Positions 1 to 8,122 of a stretch of DNA of 64,000 bases are shown piece by piece. Every line of letters starts with the position of its first letter. Positions within the stretch are counted from its first letter, which is position 1. Under the pieces are notes generated by a model. The model made no database searches. It saw only the letters and a program-made list of their open reading frames with translations, and had not been told where the DNA came from. This DNA is from Streptomyces canus (GTDB taxonomy: Bacteria > Actinomycetota > Actinomycetes > Streptomycetales > Streptomycetaceae), in contig NZ_KQ948666.1 of assembly GCF_001514145.1 (NCBI RefSeq), forward strand, positions 204,466 to 268,465. Reading direction: 5' to 3'. The translations under genes were made by a program, and so were the position numbers.

Positions 1-782
1 GTATCGCCCCGCTGGAGGACGCCGAGGTCTCCGCCGAACTGGCCAAGCAGTACCGGAAGTTGGGCATCGACGTCCTCACCTCGACCCGCGTCGAGTCGAT
101 CGACGAGTCCGGCCCGCAGGTCCGTGTCACGGTCACCGGCAAGGACGGCGCTCAGCAGGTGCTGGAGGCCGACAAGGTCCTGCAGGCGATCGGTTTCGCG
201 CCGAACGTCACCGGCTACGGCCTGGAGAACACCGGCGTGCGCGTCACCGAGCGCGGCGCGATCGACGTCGACGGCCGCTGCCGCACCTCCGTCCCGCACA
301 TCTACGCCATCGGCGACGTCACCGCGAAGCTGATGCTCGCGCACGCCGCCGAGGCGATGGGTGTGGTCGCCGCGGAGACGATCGCGGACGCGGAGACCAT
401 GGAGCTGGACTACGTGATGATCCCGCGTTCCACGTTCTGCCAGCCGCAGATCGCCAGCTTCGGCTACACCGAGGCACAGGCGCGGGAGAAGGGCTTCGAC
501 GTCCAGGTGGCCAAGTTCCCGTTCACCGCGAACGCCAAGGCCCATGGCCTGGGTGATGCGACCGGGTTCGTGAAGCTGATCAGCGACGCCAAGTACGGCG
601 AGCTCCTCGGCGGTCACCTCATCGGCCCCGACGTCACCGAACTCCTCCCCGAGCTGACCCTGGCCCAGCAGTGGGACCTCACCGTCCACGAGGTCGCCCG
701 CAACGTCCACGCCCATCCGACCCTGGGCGAGGCGGTCAAGGAAGCCGTGCACGGCCTCGCCGGCCACATGATCAACATGTAG
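1..782 (+). CDS. lpdA: Dihydrolipoyl dehydrogenase (E3), C-terminal part
   Basis: The gene runs in from the left edge; the reading frame is open from base 3 and stops with TAG at 780-782. The E3 enzyme reoxidises dihydrolipoamide of 2-oxoacid dehydrogenase complexes with NAD+. Visible are the second FAD-contacting segment (HIYAIGDVT, about bases 297-323) and the C-terminal interface domain with the catalytic His-Glu dyad motif HAHPTLGEAVKEA near the end, which is diagnostic of dihydrolipoyl dehydrogenase. The redox-active CxxxxC disulfide lies in the missing N-terminal part, so mercuric or other disulfide reductases cannot be fully excluded, but the HPT..E signature favours E3. An in-frame GTG/TTG near base 60 is internal and not a start. 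The next gene follows after about 65 bp. Confidence 0.9.
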   Translation, partial: IAPLEDAEVSAELAKQYRKLGIDVLTSTRVESIDESGPQVRVTVTGKDGAQQVLEADKVLQAIGFAPNVTGYGLENTGVRVTERGAIDVDGRCRTSVPHIYAIGDVTAKLMLAHAAEAMGVVAAETIADAETMELDYVMIPRSTFCQPQIASFGYTEAQAREKGFDVQVAKFPFTANAKAHGLGDATGFVKLISDAKYGELLGGHLIGPDVTELLPELTLAQQWDLTVHEVARNVHAHPTLGEAVKEAVHGLAGHMINM

Positions 783-846
783 CTCGGGGGAATGACACAG
801 CAGTGTTGAGGGAACGATCCGGAGTGACCTCGGATGCGGGATCGGT

Positions 847-1758
847 GTGATGCTCTGGAGACAGGCGGAGGCTGTGGTCACACCTGGGCGTACGGCAGGG
901 GCAGCCGGCTTCGAGGCCGGCGATCCCGGGCTGTTCACCCCGGACTCGGTGACCTGGCAGATGCACGGCGACCCGATGATGTGGGTCGCCGGCATCCGCG
1001 CGCTCTACCTCCAGGCCCTGCATCCGCGCGCGCTGCGCGGAGTCATGCAGAACTCCGACTTCCGGCGCGAGGCCTGGGGCCGGCTGATGCGCACCGCCAA
1101 CTTCGTCGGCACGACGACGTACGGCACCACGGAGGCCGCCGAGAAGGCCGGCGCCCGGGTCCGGAAGATCCACGGCCTGCTCGGCGCGACCGACCCCGAC
1201 ACCGGCGAACGTTACGGCGTCGACGAACCCCAACTCCTGCTGTGGGTGCACTGCGCCGAGATCGACTCCTACCTCCAGGTCGCCCGCCGCTCCGGCTTCC
1301 GCCTCACCGACGAACAGGCGGACCGCTACCTGTCCGAGCACCGGGTCAGCGCCCGCCTGGTGGGCCTGGACCCCGACGCCGTACCGGCGAGCCAGTCGGA
1401 GATGGCCGCCTACTTCGAGAAGATGCTGCCCGAGCTCGCCGCTACGCCCGAGGCCCGCGAAGTGGACGACTTCCTTCTCCGCCCACCGACGCACCCACTC
1501 CTCGTCCCGGCGCGAGAGATGCTGTGGCGGCGCGTGGCGCAGCTGGCGTACGCCGCCCTGCCGCCGTACGCCCACGAGCTGTACGGCAGGAAAGCGCCCG
1601 AACCCACCACCGTCACCCGCCAGTTGCGCGCCACCGGCACCCTGCTGCGCTGCGTTCCCGCACGTCTGCGCTGGCAACTCCCGCCCAAGCATATCCTCCG
1701 CGCCATGGCCCGCCTCGGGCCGGGCTCCCGGCCCGCCCCGTACAAACTCGGACGATAG
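847..1758 (+). CDS. Oxygenase MpaB family protein (DUF2236)
   Basis: A 303-residue soluble protein of the MpaB / latex-clearing-protein catalytic family (DUF2236), a group of b-type haem or metal-dependent oxygenases. The family-typical N-terminal segment is present: DPMMWVAGIRALYLQALHPRA around residues 42-63, including the conserved LHP, followed by FVGTTTYG (residues 86-93) and a WVHCAEIDSY stretch near residue 138 with another conserved His. No signal peptide or membrane segment is seen, unlike secreted Lcp proteins, so it is probably cytoplasmic with an unknown substrate. The start is GTG 847, immediately followed by ATG 850; either may be used. It stands alone between lpdA and the kinase gene. 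Confidence 0.85.
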   Translation: MMLWRQAEAVVTPGRTAGAAGFEAGDPGLFTPDSVTWQMHGDPMMWVAGIRALYLQALHPRALRGVMQNSDFRREAWGRLMRTANFVGTTTYGTTEAAEKAGARVRKIHGLLGATDPDTGERYGVDEPQLLLWVHCAEIDSYLQVARRSGFRLTDEQADRYLSEHRVSARLVGLDPDAVPASQSEMAAYFEKMLPELAATPEAREVDDFLLRPPTHPLLVPAREMLWRRVAQLAYAALPPYAHELYGRKAPEPTTVTRQLRATGTLLRCVPARLRWQLPPKHILRAMARLGPGSRPAPYKLGR

Positions 1759-1819
1759 GTCGCCATACTGGACGGGCCATGGGAGGGCGGGGCGAACTTT
1801 ACGGGGGCGGTCGCAGGAG

Positions 1820-4069
1820 ATGGGGGACAGCAGGCTCATCCAGGGGCGGTACCGGCTGCTCGATCCGATCGGGCGCGGAGGCATGGGCGAGGTGTGGCGG
1901 GCACGCGACGAGTCGCTGGGCCGCCATGTCGCCGTGAAGTGTCTCAAGCCGCTGGGCGGGCAGCACGACCAGAACTTCACCCGGGTCCTGAGGGAGCGGT
2001 TCCGGCGCGAGGCGCGCGTGGCCGCCGCCCTCAGCCACCGCGGCATCACGGTCGTCCATGACTTCGGCGAGTCCGACGGCGTCCTCTACCTGGTGATGGA
2101 GCTCCTGGACGGCCGCAACCTCAGCCAGCTCCTGGAGGACAACAAACAGCACCCGCTGCCCGTCGCCGATGTCGTCGAGATCGCCGACCAGGTCGCCGCC
2201 GCCCTCGCCTACACCCACCAGCAGGGCATCGTGCACCGGGACCTGAAGCCCGCGAACATCGTCCGGCTCACCGACGGCACCGTGAAGATCTGCGACTTCG
2301 GCATCGCCCGCCTGGGCCACGACGTCGACTTCACCTCCCGGCTGACCGGCACCGGCATCGCGATGGGCACCCCGCACTACATGTCGCCGGAGCAGATAGG
2401 AGGCTCCGAGGTCGACCAGCGCAGCGACCTGTACTCCCTGGGATGTGTGCTGTACGAGATCGCCACCGGGGCACCGCCGTTCGACCTGGAGGACGCGTGG
2501 GCGATCCTCGTCGGCCACCGCGACACCCCACCGCGGCCGCCGCGCAGTCACCGCGCCGAACTCCCGGAGTACCTCGAGAAGGTCATCCTCGACCTGCTGG
2601 CCAAACAGCCCGACCAACGCCCGCACGACGCGCGTGAGCTGGGCCGCCGGATCACCCTGGGCCGCACCACACCGGCGTACGTGCCCACCGTGGTGACCCC
2701 GCGGCCCGACTTCCGGCCGCCGGAGTCCGCCGAACCCGCCCGCCCCCGCGAGACCCGGCTGCCGTCCTGGACCCGTGGCATGACCACCGGCCACAAGGCC
2801 ACCGGCGCCGGCCTGGTCACCACACCTCCGGACGCCGGGGCCGGTCTCACCGGCGAGTGGATCGCCCGCCCCGCCACCGGCCGCACCGAGGAACCGGTGC
2901 CGGACGAGCCGCCCGTGCCCTCCGCGCAGGCACTCGCGGCACTCGCCGGACGGCACAACGCGGGACTCAGCCTCGGGCGCCTGGGCCGCTGGGCCGAGGC
3001 CGGCGAGGTGCACCGCGCGGTAGCCGCCGAGCGTGAGCACCTGCTCGGCCCCGACCACCCCGACACCCTCGCCAGCCGCTACGAGGTCGCCTTCACCCTC
3101 AGCCGCACCGGCCGCGCCGCCGACGCCCTGCGCGAGTACAAGCACGTGGCCGCGAGCAGAACCCGCGCCTTGGGTGCCGATCACCCCGACACCCTCGCCG
3201 CCCGCCAGGAAATGGCGTACGTCCTGGGCCAGTTGGGCCGCCACTTCGACGCCCACCAGGTCTACAACTCGGTGCTCACCGCTCGGGAACGCGGCATGGG
3301 CCCCGACCACCCCGACACCCTCCGCTGCCGCCACAACCTCGCCTTCAATCTCAGCAGGCTCGGCCGCCTGGAGGACTCGTACCGCATGGCCTGCGAGGTG
3401 GCCGCCGCCCGCACCCGGGTACTGGGCCCCCAGCACCCCGACACGCTGGTCACCCGCTACGAAGTCGCCTACGCGCTCGGCCAGTTGGGGCGCTGGGCGG
3501 AGGCACTGCAGACCTACCACGAGGTCGCCGAAGCCCGCGCCCAGGCCCTCGGCCCCGACCACCCCGACACCCTCGCCGCCCGCTACGAGGTCGGCATCAG
3601 CCTCGGACGCCTCGGCCGCAGCGCGGACGCCCTCCAGCTCTACCGCGACCTGATCGAGGACCGCACCCGCATCCACGGCCCCACCCACCCCGAGACCCTG
3701 CGCGCCCGGCACGGCCTCGGCGTCAACCTCGGCCGCCTCGGCCGCTGGGAAGAAGCCCTGGCCGAGTCCCGTGACGTGTGCGCGATCCGCGAACGTGTCC
3801 TCGGGGCCGACCATCCGGACACCCTGGTCAGCCGCCGCGAGGTCGCCGTGGGCCTGGGCTGGCTGGGCCGCTGGGCGGACGCCCTCACCGAGTACCGCAG
3901 GGTGGCCACCGCCCGCGAACGCGTCCTCGGCGCCGACCACCCCGACACCCTCGCCAGCCGCAACGACGAGGCCCACTGCCTGGAGCAGCTGGGGCGGGGC
4001 GCGGAGGCGGTGGAGCTCTACCGCCGGGTGGCGGTCCTGCGGCAGCAGCGGGCGTCGGGAGCGCAGTGA
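1820..4069 (+). CDS. Serine/threonine protein kinase with C-terminal TPR array
   Basis: A 749-residue eukaryotic-type (PknB-like) kinase. Residues 11-275 form the kinase domain: glycine loop GRGGMGEVW (18-26), ATP-contacting Lys40, catalytic HRDLKPAN (139-146), DFG (159-161) and the MSPEQ activation-segment end (188-192). A Pro-rich linker (about 285-370) leads to eight consecutive 42-residue tetratricopeptide units, each opening with a variant of LGxDHPDTLxxR, of the kinesin-light-chain-like TPR type. There is no transmembrane helix and no PASTA domain, so it is predicted to be cytosolic with the TPRs recruiting substrate. The ATG at 1820 has a GCAGGAG ribosome site 5 bases upstream. The TPRs are also repeated at DNA level with a 126-bp period, making the region prone to copy-number change. 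Confidence 0.93.
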   Translation: MGDSRLIQGRYRLLDPIGRGGMGEVWRARDESLGRHVAVKCLKPLGGQHDQNFTRVLRERFRREARVAAALSHRGITVVHDFGESDGVLYLVMELLDGRNLSQLLEDNKQHPLPVADVVEIADQVAAALAYTHQQGIVHRDLKPANIVRLTDGTVKICDFGIARLGHDVDFTSRLTGTGIAMGTPHYMSPEQIGGSEVDQRSDLYSLGCVLYEIATGAPPFDLEDAWAILVGHRDTPPRPPRSHRAELPEYLEKVILDLLAKQPDQRPHDARELGRRITLGRTTPAYVPTVVTPRPDFRPPESAEPARPRETRLPSWTRGMTTGHKATGAGLVTTPPDAGAGLTGEWIARPATGRTEEPVPDEPPVPSAQALAALAGRHNAGLSLGRLGRWAEAGEVHRAVAAEREHLLGPDHPDTLASRYEVAFTLSRTGRAADALREYKHVAASRTRALGADHPDTLAARQEMAYVLGQLGRHFDAHQVYNSVLTARERGMGPDHPDTLRCRHNLAFNLSRLGRLEDSYRMACEVAAARTRVLGPQHPDTLVTRYEVAYALGQLGRWAEALQTYHEVAEARAQALGPDHPDTLAARYEVGISLGRLGRSADALQLYRDLIEDRTRIHGPTHPETLRARHGLGVNLGRLGRWEEALAESRDVCAIRERVLGADHPDTLVSRREVAVGLGWLGRWADALTEYRRVATARERVLGADHPDTLASRNDEAHCLEQLGRGAEAVELYRRVAVLRQQRASGAQ

Positions 4070-4142
4070 CCCGGGGCCGGCGCCGTGGGCCGGCTGCCGT
4101 CCACCTCTGGCCGACCTAGATCACCACGTGTTACGAAGAACC

Positions 4143-5714
4143 ATGCCTGCACACGAGGGACACCAGCGCAGTTACGACGCCGTCATCGTCGGCGGGGGGC
4201 ACAACGGACTGGTCGCCGCCGCCTATCTGGCCCGGGCCGGACGGTCCGTACTGGTGCTCGAGCGGCTCGGGAACACCGGGGGCGCGGCGGTCTCCACGCG
4301 GCCGTTCGCGGGGGTGGACGCCCGGCTGTCGCGCTACTCGTACCTGGTCAGCCTGCTGCCCAAGAAGATCGTCCGCGACCTCGGCCTGGACTTCCGCATC
4401 CGCACCCGCAATGTCTCGTCGTACACCCCCGTGGAACGCGACGGCAGGCCGACCGGTCTGCTCGTCGGCGGCGGTGAGCGCCGCACCAGGGAGGCCTTCG
4501 CCCGGCTCACCGGCGGCGAACGCGAGTACCAGGCCTGGCAGCGGTTCTACGACATGACGGGCCGCGTCGCGCAGCGGGTCTTCCCCACCCTCACCGAGCC
4601 CCTGCCCACCCGGGACGAACTGCGCCTGCGGGTGGACGACGAGGAGGCGTGGCGGGTCCTGTTCGAGGAACCGATCGGCGCGGCCGTGGAGGACCGTTTC
4701 GCCGATGACCTGGTCCGGGGTGTCGTCCTGACCGACGCGCTCATCGGCACCTTCGCCGACGCCCACGACCCCTCCCTCAAGCAGAACCGCTGCTTCCTCT
4801 ACCACGTGATCGGCGGCGGGACCGGCGCCTGGGACGTCCCCGTCGGCGGCATGGGCGCCCTCACCGACGCCCTGGCCACGGCGGCACGGGACGCGGGCGC
4901 GGTCCTCGCCACCGGGCACGAGGCCGTACGGATCGACACGGACGGCAGCGCGGCGGAGATCACCTATCGCACGGCCGACGGAGAGGGCACCGTCGCGGCC
5001 CGGCACGTCCTGGTGAACGCCTCACCGCAGCAACTCGCCGTACTCACCGGCGACCAGCCGCCCACCCCCGCCGAGGGCGCCCAGCTCAAGGTCAACATGC
5101 TGCTCAAGCGCCTCCCGCGGCTGCGCGACAGCGAGGTCGACCCGCGCGAGGCGTTCTCCGGCACCTTCCACATCGCCGAGGGCTACGAGCAGCTGGCCAC
5201 CGCCCACGCCCAGGCGGCCGCCGGCCGGCTTCCCACCGCGCCGCCCTCCGAGATCTACTGCCACTCCCTCACCGACCCGACGATCCTCGGCCCGGACCTC
5301 GTCGAGCAGGGCTACCAGACCCTCACCCTGTTCGGCCTGCACACCCCGGCCCGGCTCTTCGACCGGGACAACGACGCCGTACGCGAGGAACTCCTCAAGT
5401 CGACCCTCGCCCAGCTCGACGCCCACCTCGCCGAGCCGCTGGCCGACTGCCTGGCCACGGACGCGGACGGCCGGCCCTGCATCGAGGCCAAGACCCCGCT
5501 CGACCTGGAGCGGGACCTGCGGCTGCCCGGCGGCAACATCTTCCACCGGGAACTGTCCTGGCCGTACGCCCAGGAGGGCACGGGCCGCTGGGGCGTGGAG
5601 ACCCGGCACGCGAACGTGCTGCTGTGCGGGGCGGGCGCCGTGCGCGGCGGCGGGGTGAGCGGTGTGCCGGGGCACAACGCGGCAATGGCCGTGCTGGAGG
5701 AACTCGGCGACTGA
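4143..5714 (+). CDS. FAD-dependent oxidoreductase, phytoene-desaturase-like
   Basis: A 523-residue NAD(P)/FAD-dependent oxidoreductase of the phytoene dehydrogenase/CrtI-like superfamily. The N-terminal Rossmann fold shows VIVGGGHNGLVAA (residues 14-26) and the acidic ribose-binding residue ending the second strand (LVLE, 37-40). The C-terminal FAD segment (CGAGAVRGGGVSGVPGHNAA) matches the family's closing motif. No carotenoid genes (crtB, crtE, crtY) are in the window, so carotenoid desaturation is not supported; many Streptomyces members have no known substrate. The start at ATG 4143 is chosen because the Rossmann strand begins 11 residues later. An upstream in-frame GTG at 4128 would add a TTA (bldA-type) Leu codon and is less likely. 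Confidence 0.85.
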   Translation: MPAHEGHQRSYDAVIVGGGHNGLVAAAYLARAGRSVLVLERLGNTGGAAVSTRPFAGVDARLSRYSYLVSLLPKKIVRDLGLDFRIRTRNVSSYTPVERDGRPTGLLVGGGERRTREAFARLTGGEREYQAWQRFYDMTGRVAQRVFPTLTEPLPTRDELRLRVDDEEAWRVLFEEPIGAAVEDRFADDLVRGVVLTDALIGTFADAHDPSLKQNRCFLYHVIGGGTGAWDVPVGGMGALTDALATAARDAGAVLATGHEAVRIDTDGSAAEITYRTADGEGTVAARHVLVNASPQQLAVLTGDQPPTPAEGAQLKVNMLLKRLPRLRDSEVDPREAFSGTFHIAEGYEQLATAHAQAAAGRLPTAPPSEIYCHSLTDPTILGPDLVEQGYQTLTLFGLHTPARLFDRDNDAVREELLKSTLAQLDAHLAEPLADCLATDADGRPCIEAKTPLDLERDLRLPGGNIFHRELSWPYAQEGTGRWGVETRHANVLLCGAGAVRGGGVSGVPGHNAAMAVLEELGD

Positions 5715-5747
5715 CACGGGCTGCCGCGGACCTGCGCCTTCAGGCCC

Positions 5748-6040
5748 GGCTGGCGTGTGCCGCTCGTGGCCGCCTACCCCTGGCGTCAGGCTGGCGTGTG
5801 CGGCTGGTGTGCGCCTGCCTTCAGGCATGGCCGGCGTCTGCGGCTGGTGTGCGCCTGCCTTCAGGTTCGGCTGGCGTGCGGTACTCGTGGCCGCCCACCC
5901 CTCACGCCCGGCTGGCGTGTGCCTGCTCGTGTCGCGTGCCCTCCACGCCTGGCTGGTGTGCGCGGCTCGTGGCGCCTGCCCTCAGACCGGCTGCCGTGCC
6001 CCCTTCGCGGCGCGCCCTCTCACGCCCGGCTGCCGCCGTC
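5748..6040 (+). repeat. Eight-copy degenerate 40-bp tandem repeat array
   Basis: The gap between the FAD oxidoreductase and the convergent SDR gene is filled by a tandem array. The core GGCTGGCGTGTGC or close variants begins at 5748, 5789, 5829, 5869, 5910, 5951, 5989 and 6028, spacings of 41, 40, 40, 41, 41, 38 and 39 bp. Between cores lie variants of GGCTGGTGTGCGCCTGCCTTCA or CTCGTGGCCGCC. Units diverge most towards the right, and the last core lies inside the 3' end of the SDR coding sequence. No start codon with a ribosome site precedes it and the period is not a multiple of three, so it is not coding. It could be a minisatellite, a transcription-termination zone or a protein-binding array. 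Confidence 0.8.
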
Positions 6041-6796
6041 GACCTGGAGCACCACTCCGGTGACGTACGAGGCCCGGTCGCTCAGGAGCCAGGCCGCGGC
6101 CTCGGCGATCTCGGCCGGGTCGGCGCCGCGGCCCAGCGGGGTCTGCGCGACGAGCTGCTCGACGATGCCCGGCGAGTTCGTCTCCCAGTCGTCGATCATC
6201 TCGGTCAGCGTCGTGCCCGGGGCGATGGCGTTGACGCGGATGCCTTCCGGGCCGTAGGTGGCCGCGGCCGACGCGGTCAGGCTGTTGACCGCCCGCTTCG
6301 CGGCGCCGTACGCGGGCAGCCAGGGGTTGGCCATCAGGCTGCCGACACTGGAGTTGTTGACGATCGCGCCGGTGCCCGCGGTGGCCCGGATCGCGGCGAT
6401 CTCGGCGTTCATCGCCAGCCAGGGGCCCTTGAGGTTGACGGAGATGACGTGGTCGAAGTCGGCCTCCGACAGCTGGTCCATCGGGCCGGGCTGCTGGCTG
6501 GTCGCACCGTTGTTGAAGGCGATGTCCAGCCTGCCGTACAGCTCGACGGCCCGGTCCACGGCGGCCTGGACGCTCGTCGGGTCGGCAAGGTCGCACAGGA
6601 CGTAGTCGGCGGTGCCGCCGGCCGCCCGGATCTCCTCGGTCACGGCCTTGAGCTGGGTCTCGGTGCGGGCGGCGAGCAGAACGCGGGCGCCCTCCCGGGC
6701 GAACAGCCGTGCGGCCGCCGCGCCGATGCCACGTCCGGCACCGGTGACGAAAGCGACCTTGTCGGCGAGCAGGGGGGTGATCGTGGTGTTGGTCAT
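6020..6796 (-). CDS. SDR family NAD(P)-dependent oxidoreductase
   Basis: A 258-residue classical short-chain dehydrogenase/reductase of usual length. It has the cofactor motif TGAGRGIG (residues 18-25), NNGA (95-98, the structural NNAG-equivalent), catalytic Ser150, Tyr163 and Lys167 in the Y-x-x-x-K arrangement, and the C-terminal GG(S) of the family. Arg43 after strand 2 (LLAART) suggests NADP(H) preference. The substrate is unknown. It is transcribed divergently from the XRE regulator at 6884 with 87 bp between the two starts, a common arrangement in which the regulator controls the reductase. Its 3' end runs into the tandem repeat array. Confidence 0.92.
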   Translation of the reverse strand: MTNTTITPLLADKVAFVTGAGRGIGAAAARLFAREGARVLLAARTETQLKAVTEEIRAAGGTADYVLCDLADPTSVQAAVDRAVELYGRLDIAFNNGATSQQPGPMDQLSEADFDHVISVNLKGPWLAMNAEIAAIRATAGTGAIVNNSSVGSLMANPWLPAYGAAKRAVNSLTASAAATYGPEGIRVNAIAPGTTLTEMIDDWETNSPGIVEQLVAQTPLGRGADPAEIAEAAAWLLSDRASYVTGVVLQVDGGSRA

Positions 6797-6883
6797 GCCG
6801 ACGAGCCTCCCTCCGGCCGCGATCCTCATCCAGGCACAGGTGGTACCTGGCTGGGCGACCCGGAACCCGCGCACACTGGGAAC

Positions 6884-7735
6884 GTGGACCGACGAGAACT
6901 GGCCGACTTCCTGCGCAGCCGACGCGCGCGCATCACCCCCGCCGACGTGGGCCTGCCCGCCGGACCGCGCCGCCGCACACCGGGCCTGCGCCGCGAGGAG
7001 GTGGCACAGCTGGCGTACATCTCCACCGAGTACTACACCCGGCTGGAGCAGGCGCGCGCACCCCGTCCCTCCCTCGATGTCCTGGCCCAGGTCGCCCGCG
7101 CCCTGCGCCTGTCGGACGCCGAACGCGACCACCTCCACCATCTCGCCGGCACCCCGCCGGGCCCGCCGCCGGGCCCCTCCCGCGAGGTGCGCCAGAGCAT
7201 CGTCGACCTGCTCCACCGGCTGCCGCAGGCCGCCGCGATCGTCATCTCGGCCACCTACGAGGTCATCGCCTGGAACGACCTGGCCGCGGCCCTCATGGAG
7301 GACTTCTCCGCCCTTTCCCGCCGCGACCGCAACCTCGTCCGGCGCGCCTTCCTCGGCCCGCACCCGCAGGGCCGGCGACTGTACGGGGTGTCGGACGGGG
7401 AGGAGTTCGCGCTCTCCTCGGTGCAGCAGCTGCGCGCCGCCTCCGCCCGCTATCCCGACGATCGCGAGCTGACCGGCCTGGTGGCGGAACTCCTCGACGG
7501 GAGCGAGGAGTTCGCCCGGCTGTGGGCCGCCCACGACGTCGAGTCCCGCCCCACCCTGTGCAAGACCTTCGACCACCCGGTCGTCGGCCCGGTCGCCGTC
7601 AACTGCGACGTCCTGGACATCGCCGACCGCGACCAGCACGTCGTGATCTACACCGCCACTCCCGGTTCCCCGTCGGAAGAGGCACTACGACTGCTGTCGG
7701 TCGTCGGCACCCAGCGGCTGGACGTCCCCGGCTGA
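6884..7735 (+). CDS. XRE-type transcriptional regulator with MmyB-like ligand domain
   Basis: A 283-residue regulator. Residues 5-85 form a helix-turn-helix of the XRE class; RTPGLRREEVAQLAYISTEYYTRLEQAR (split here as residues 31-58) is the hallmark of the large actinobacterial group with this N-terminus. Residues about 100-280 are the MmyB-like PAS-fold ligand-binding domain. In Streptomyces these genes usually sit divergent to an SDR oxidoreductase, exactly as here, and are thought to act as local repressors responding to the reductase substrate. The GTG start at 6884 is chosen because the domain begins immediately after it. Confidence 0.9.
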   Translation: MDRRELADFLRSRRARITPADVGLPAGPRRRTPGLRREEVAQLAYISTEYYTRLEQARAPRPSLDVLAQVARALRLSDAERDHLHHLAGTPPGPPPGPSREVRQSIVDLLHRLPQAAAIVISATYEVIAWNDLAAALMEDFSALSRRDRNLVRRAFLGPHPQGRRLYGVSDGEEFALSSVQQLRAASARYPDDRELTGLVAELLDGSEEFARLWAAHDVESRPTLCKTFDHPVVGPVAVNCDVLDIADRDQHVVIYTATPGSPSEEALRLLSVVGTQRLDVPG

Positions 7736-7739
7736 GCCG

Positions 7740-8074
7740 TCAGTCGCCGGACGCCGTCCAGCCGACGGCCTCGATCCGGGCGGCGTCCGCCGGTCGTGAC
7801 TCGTCGAACAGGGCGCAGTCACCCGTGCCGACGCGCAGCCCGTCGACGTACGCGTCCCGACGTGCAGCCGGTCGGTGGCGTACCGCCGGCGCAGGGCGGG
7901 CCGGCGATCCGCCGGGAGGCGGGCCGTGCGCCGGTACCAGGCCCGTCCCGACCAGCCGGTGACCGAACCGGCGCGGTGATCCTGCGTGCCGTCGTGCTCC
8001 GTGGTGAACGGCACCGGCTGCCAACTCGTCCCGCAGCCGCGCGGCACCCGACTTGGAGCAGAATCTGACGGAGC
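7740..8074 (-). pseudogene. Possible decayed coding remnant in a gene-poor gap
   Basis: The 387 bases between the regulator and the nitronate monooxygenase gene hold no intact gene. On the minus strand two reading frames carry protein-like text that would join through frameshift: a frame with WQPVPFTTEHDGT and SGRAWYRRTARLPAD (about 8020-7890), then another with AYVDGLRVGTGDC and DESRPADAARIEAVGW ending at a TGA at 7740. The order WYRRT-LPAD followed by YVDGLRVG is reminiscent of the sugar-binding domain of family-2 glycosidases, but the match is short. I treat it as a possible relic; it could also be ordinary GC-rich non-coding DNA. The ATG at 8074 lies inside the operator of the next gene. 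Confidence 0.3.
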
Positions 8075-8087
8075 ATCAGAAAACCTC
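8062..8087 (+). promoter_or_regulatory. TetR-type operator upstream of nitronate monooxygenase gene
   Basis: TCTGACG-gag-CATCAGA (8064-8080) is an inverted repeat with 7-base arms, one mismatch and a 3-base centre, lying 43 bp upstream of the 8123 start. The whole 26-bp block from AATCTGAC to CTCTT recurs almost exactly at 19800-19824 upstream of the crotonase operon, differing mainly in the central six bases. Such TCTGAC..GTCAGA palindromes are typical TetR-family sites in actinobacterial acyl-CoA operons. The regulator is not encoded nearby. Confidence 0.6.
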
Positions 8088-8122
8088 TTCCGTCGTCCGG
8101 TGGTCTGCGGCATCCTGCGGCC

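Noticed and set aside
772..2049. Long minus-strand ORF opposite the MpaB and kinase genes
   Set aside because: GC-rich codon mirror of real plus-strand genes; Arg/Pro-rich with no domain text.
1799..3976. 725-codon minus-strand ORF opposite the kinase gene
   Set aside because: It mirrors the TPR repeats, giving GVGVVGAE-type periodic text; the plus strand has complete kinase motifs and a ribosome site.
2941..4050. 126-bp DNA repeats as a possible CRISPR or satellite
   Set aside because: The repeats are in frame and encode 42-residue TPR units of the kinase, so they are protein repeats.
5757..6257. Possible repeat-containing protein in the tandem array
   Set aside because: Unit lengths of 38-41 bp break the frame between copies, and there is no ribosome site.
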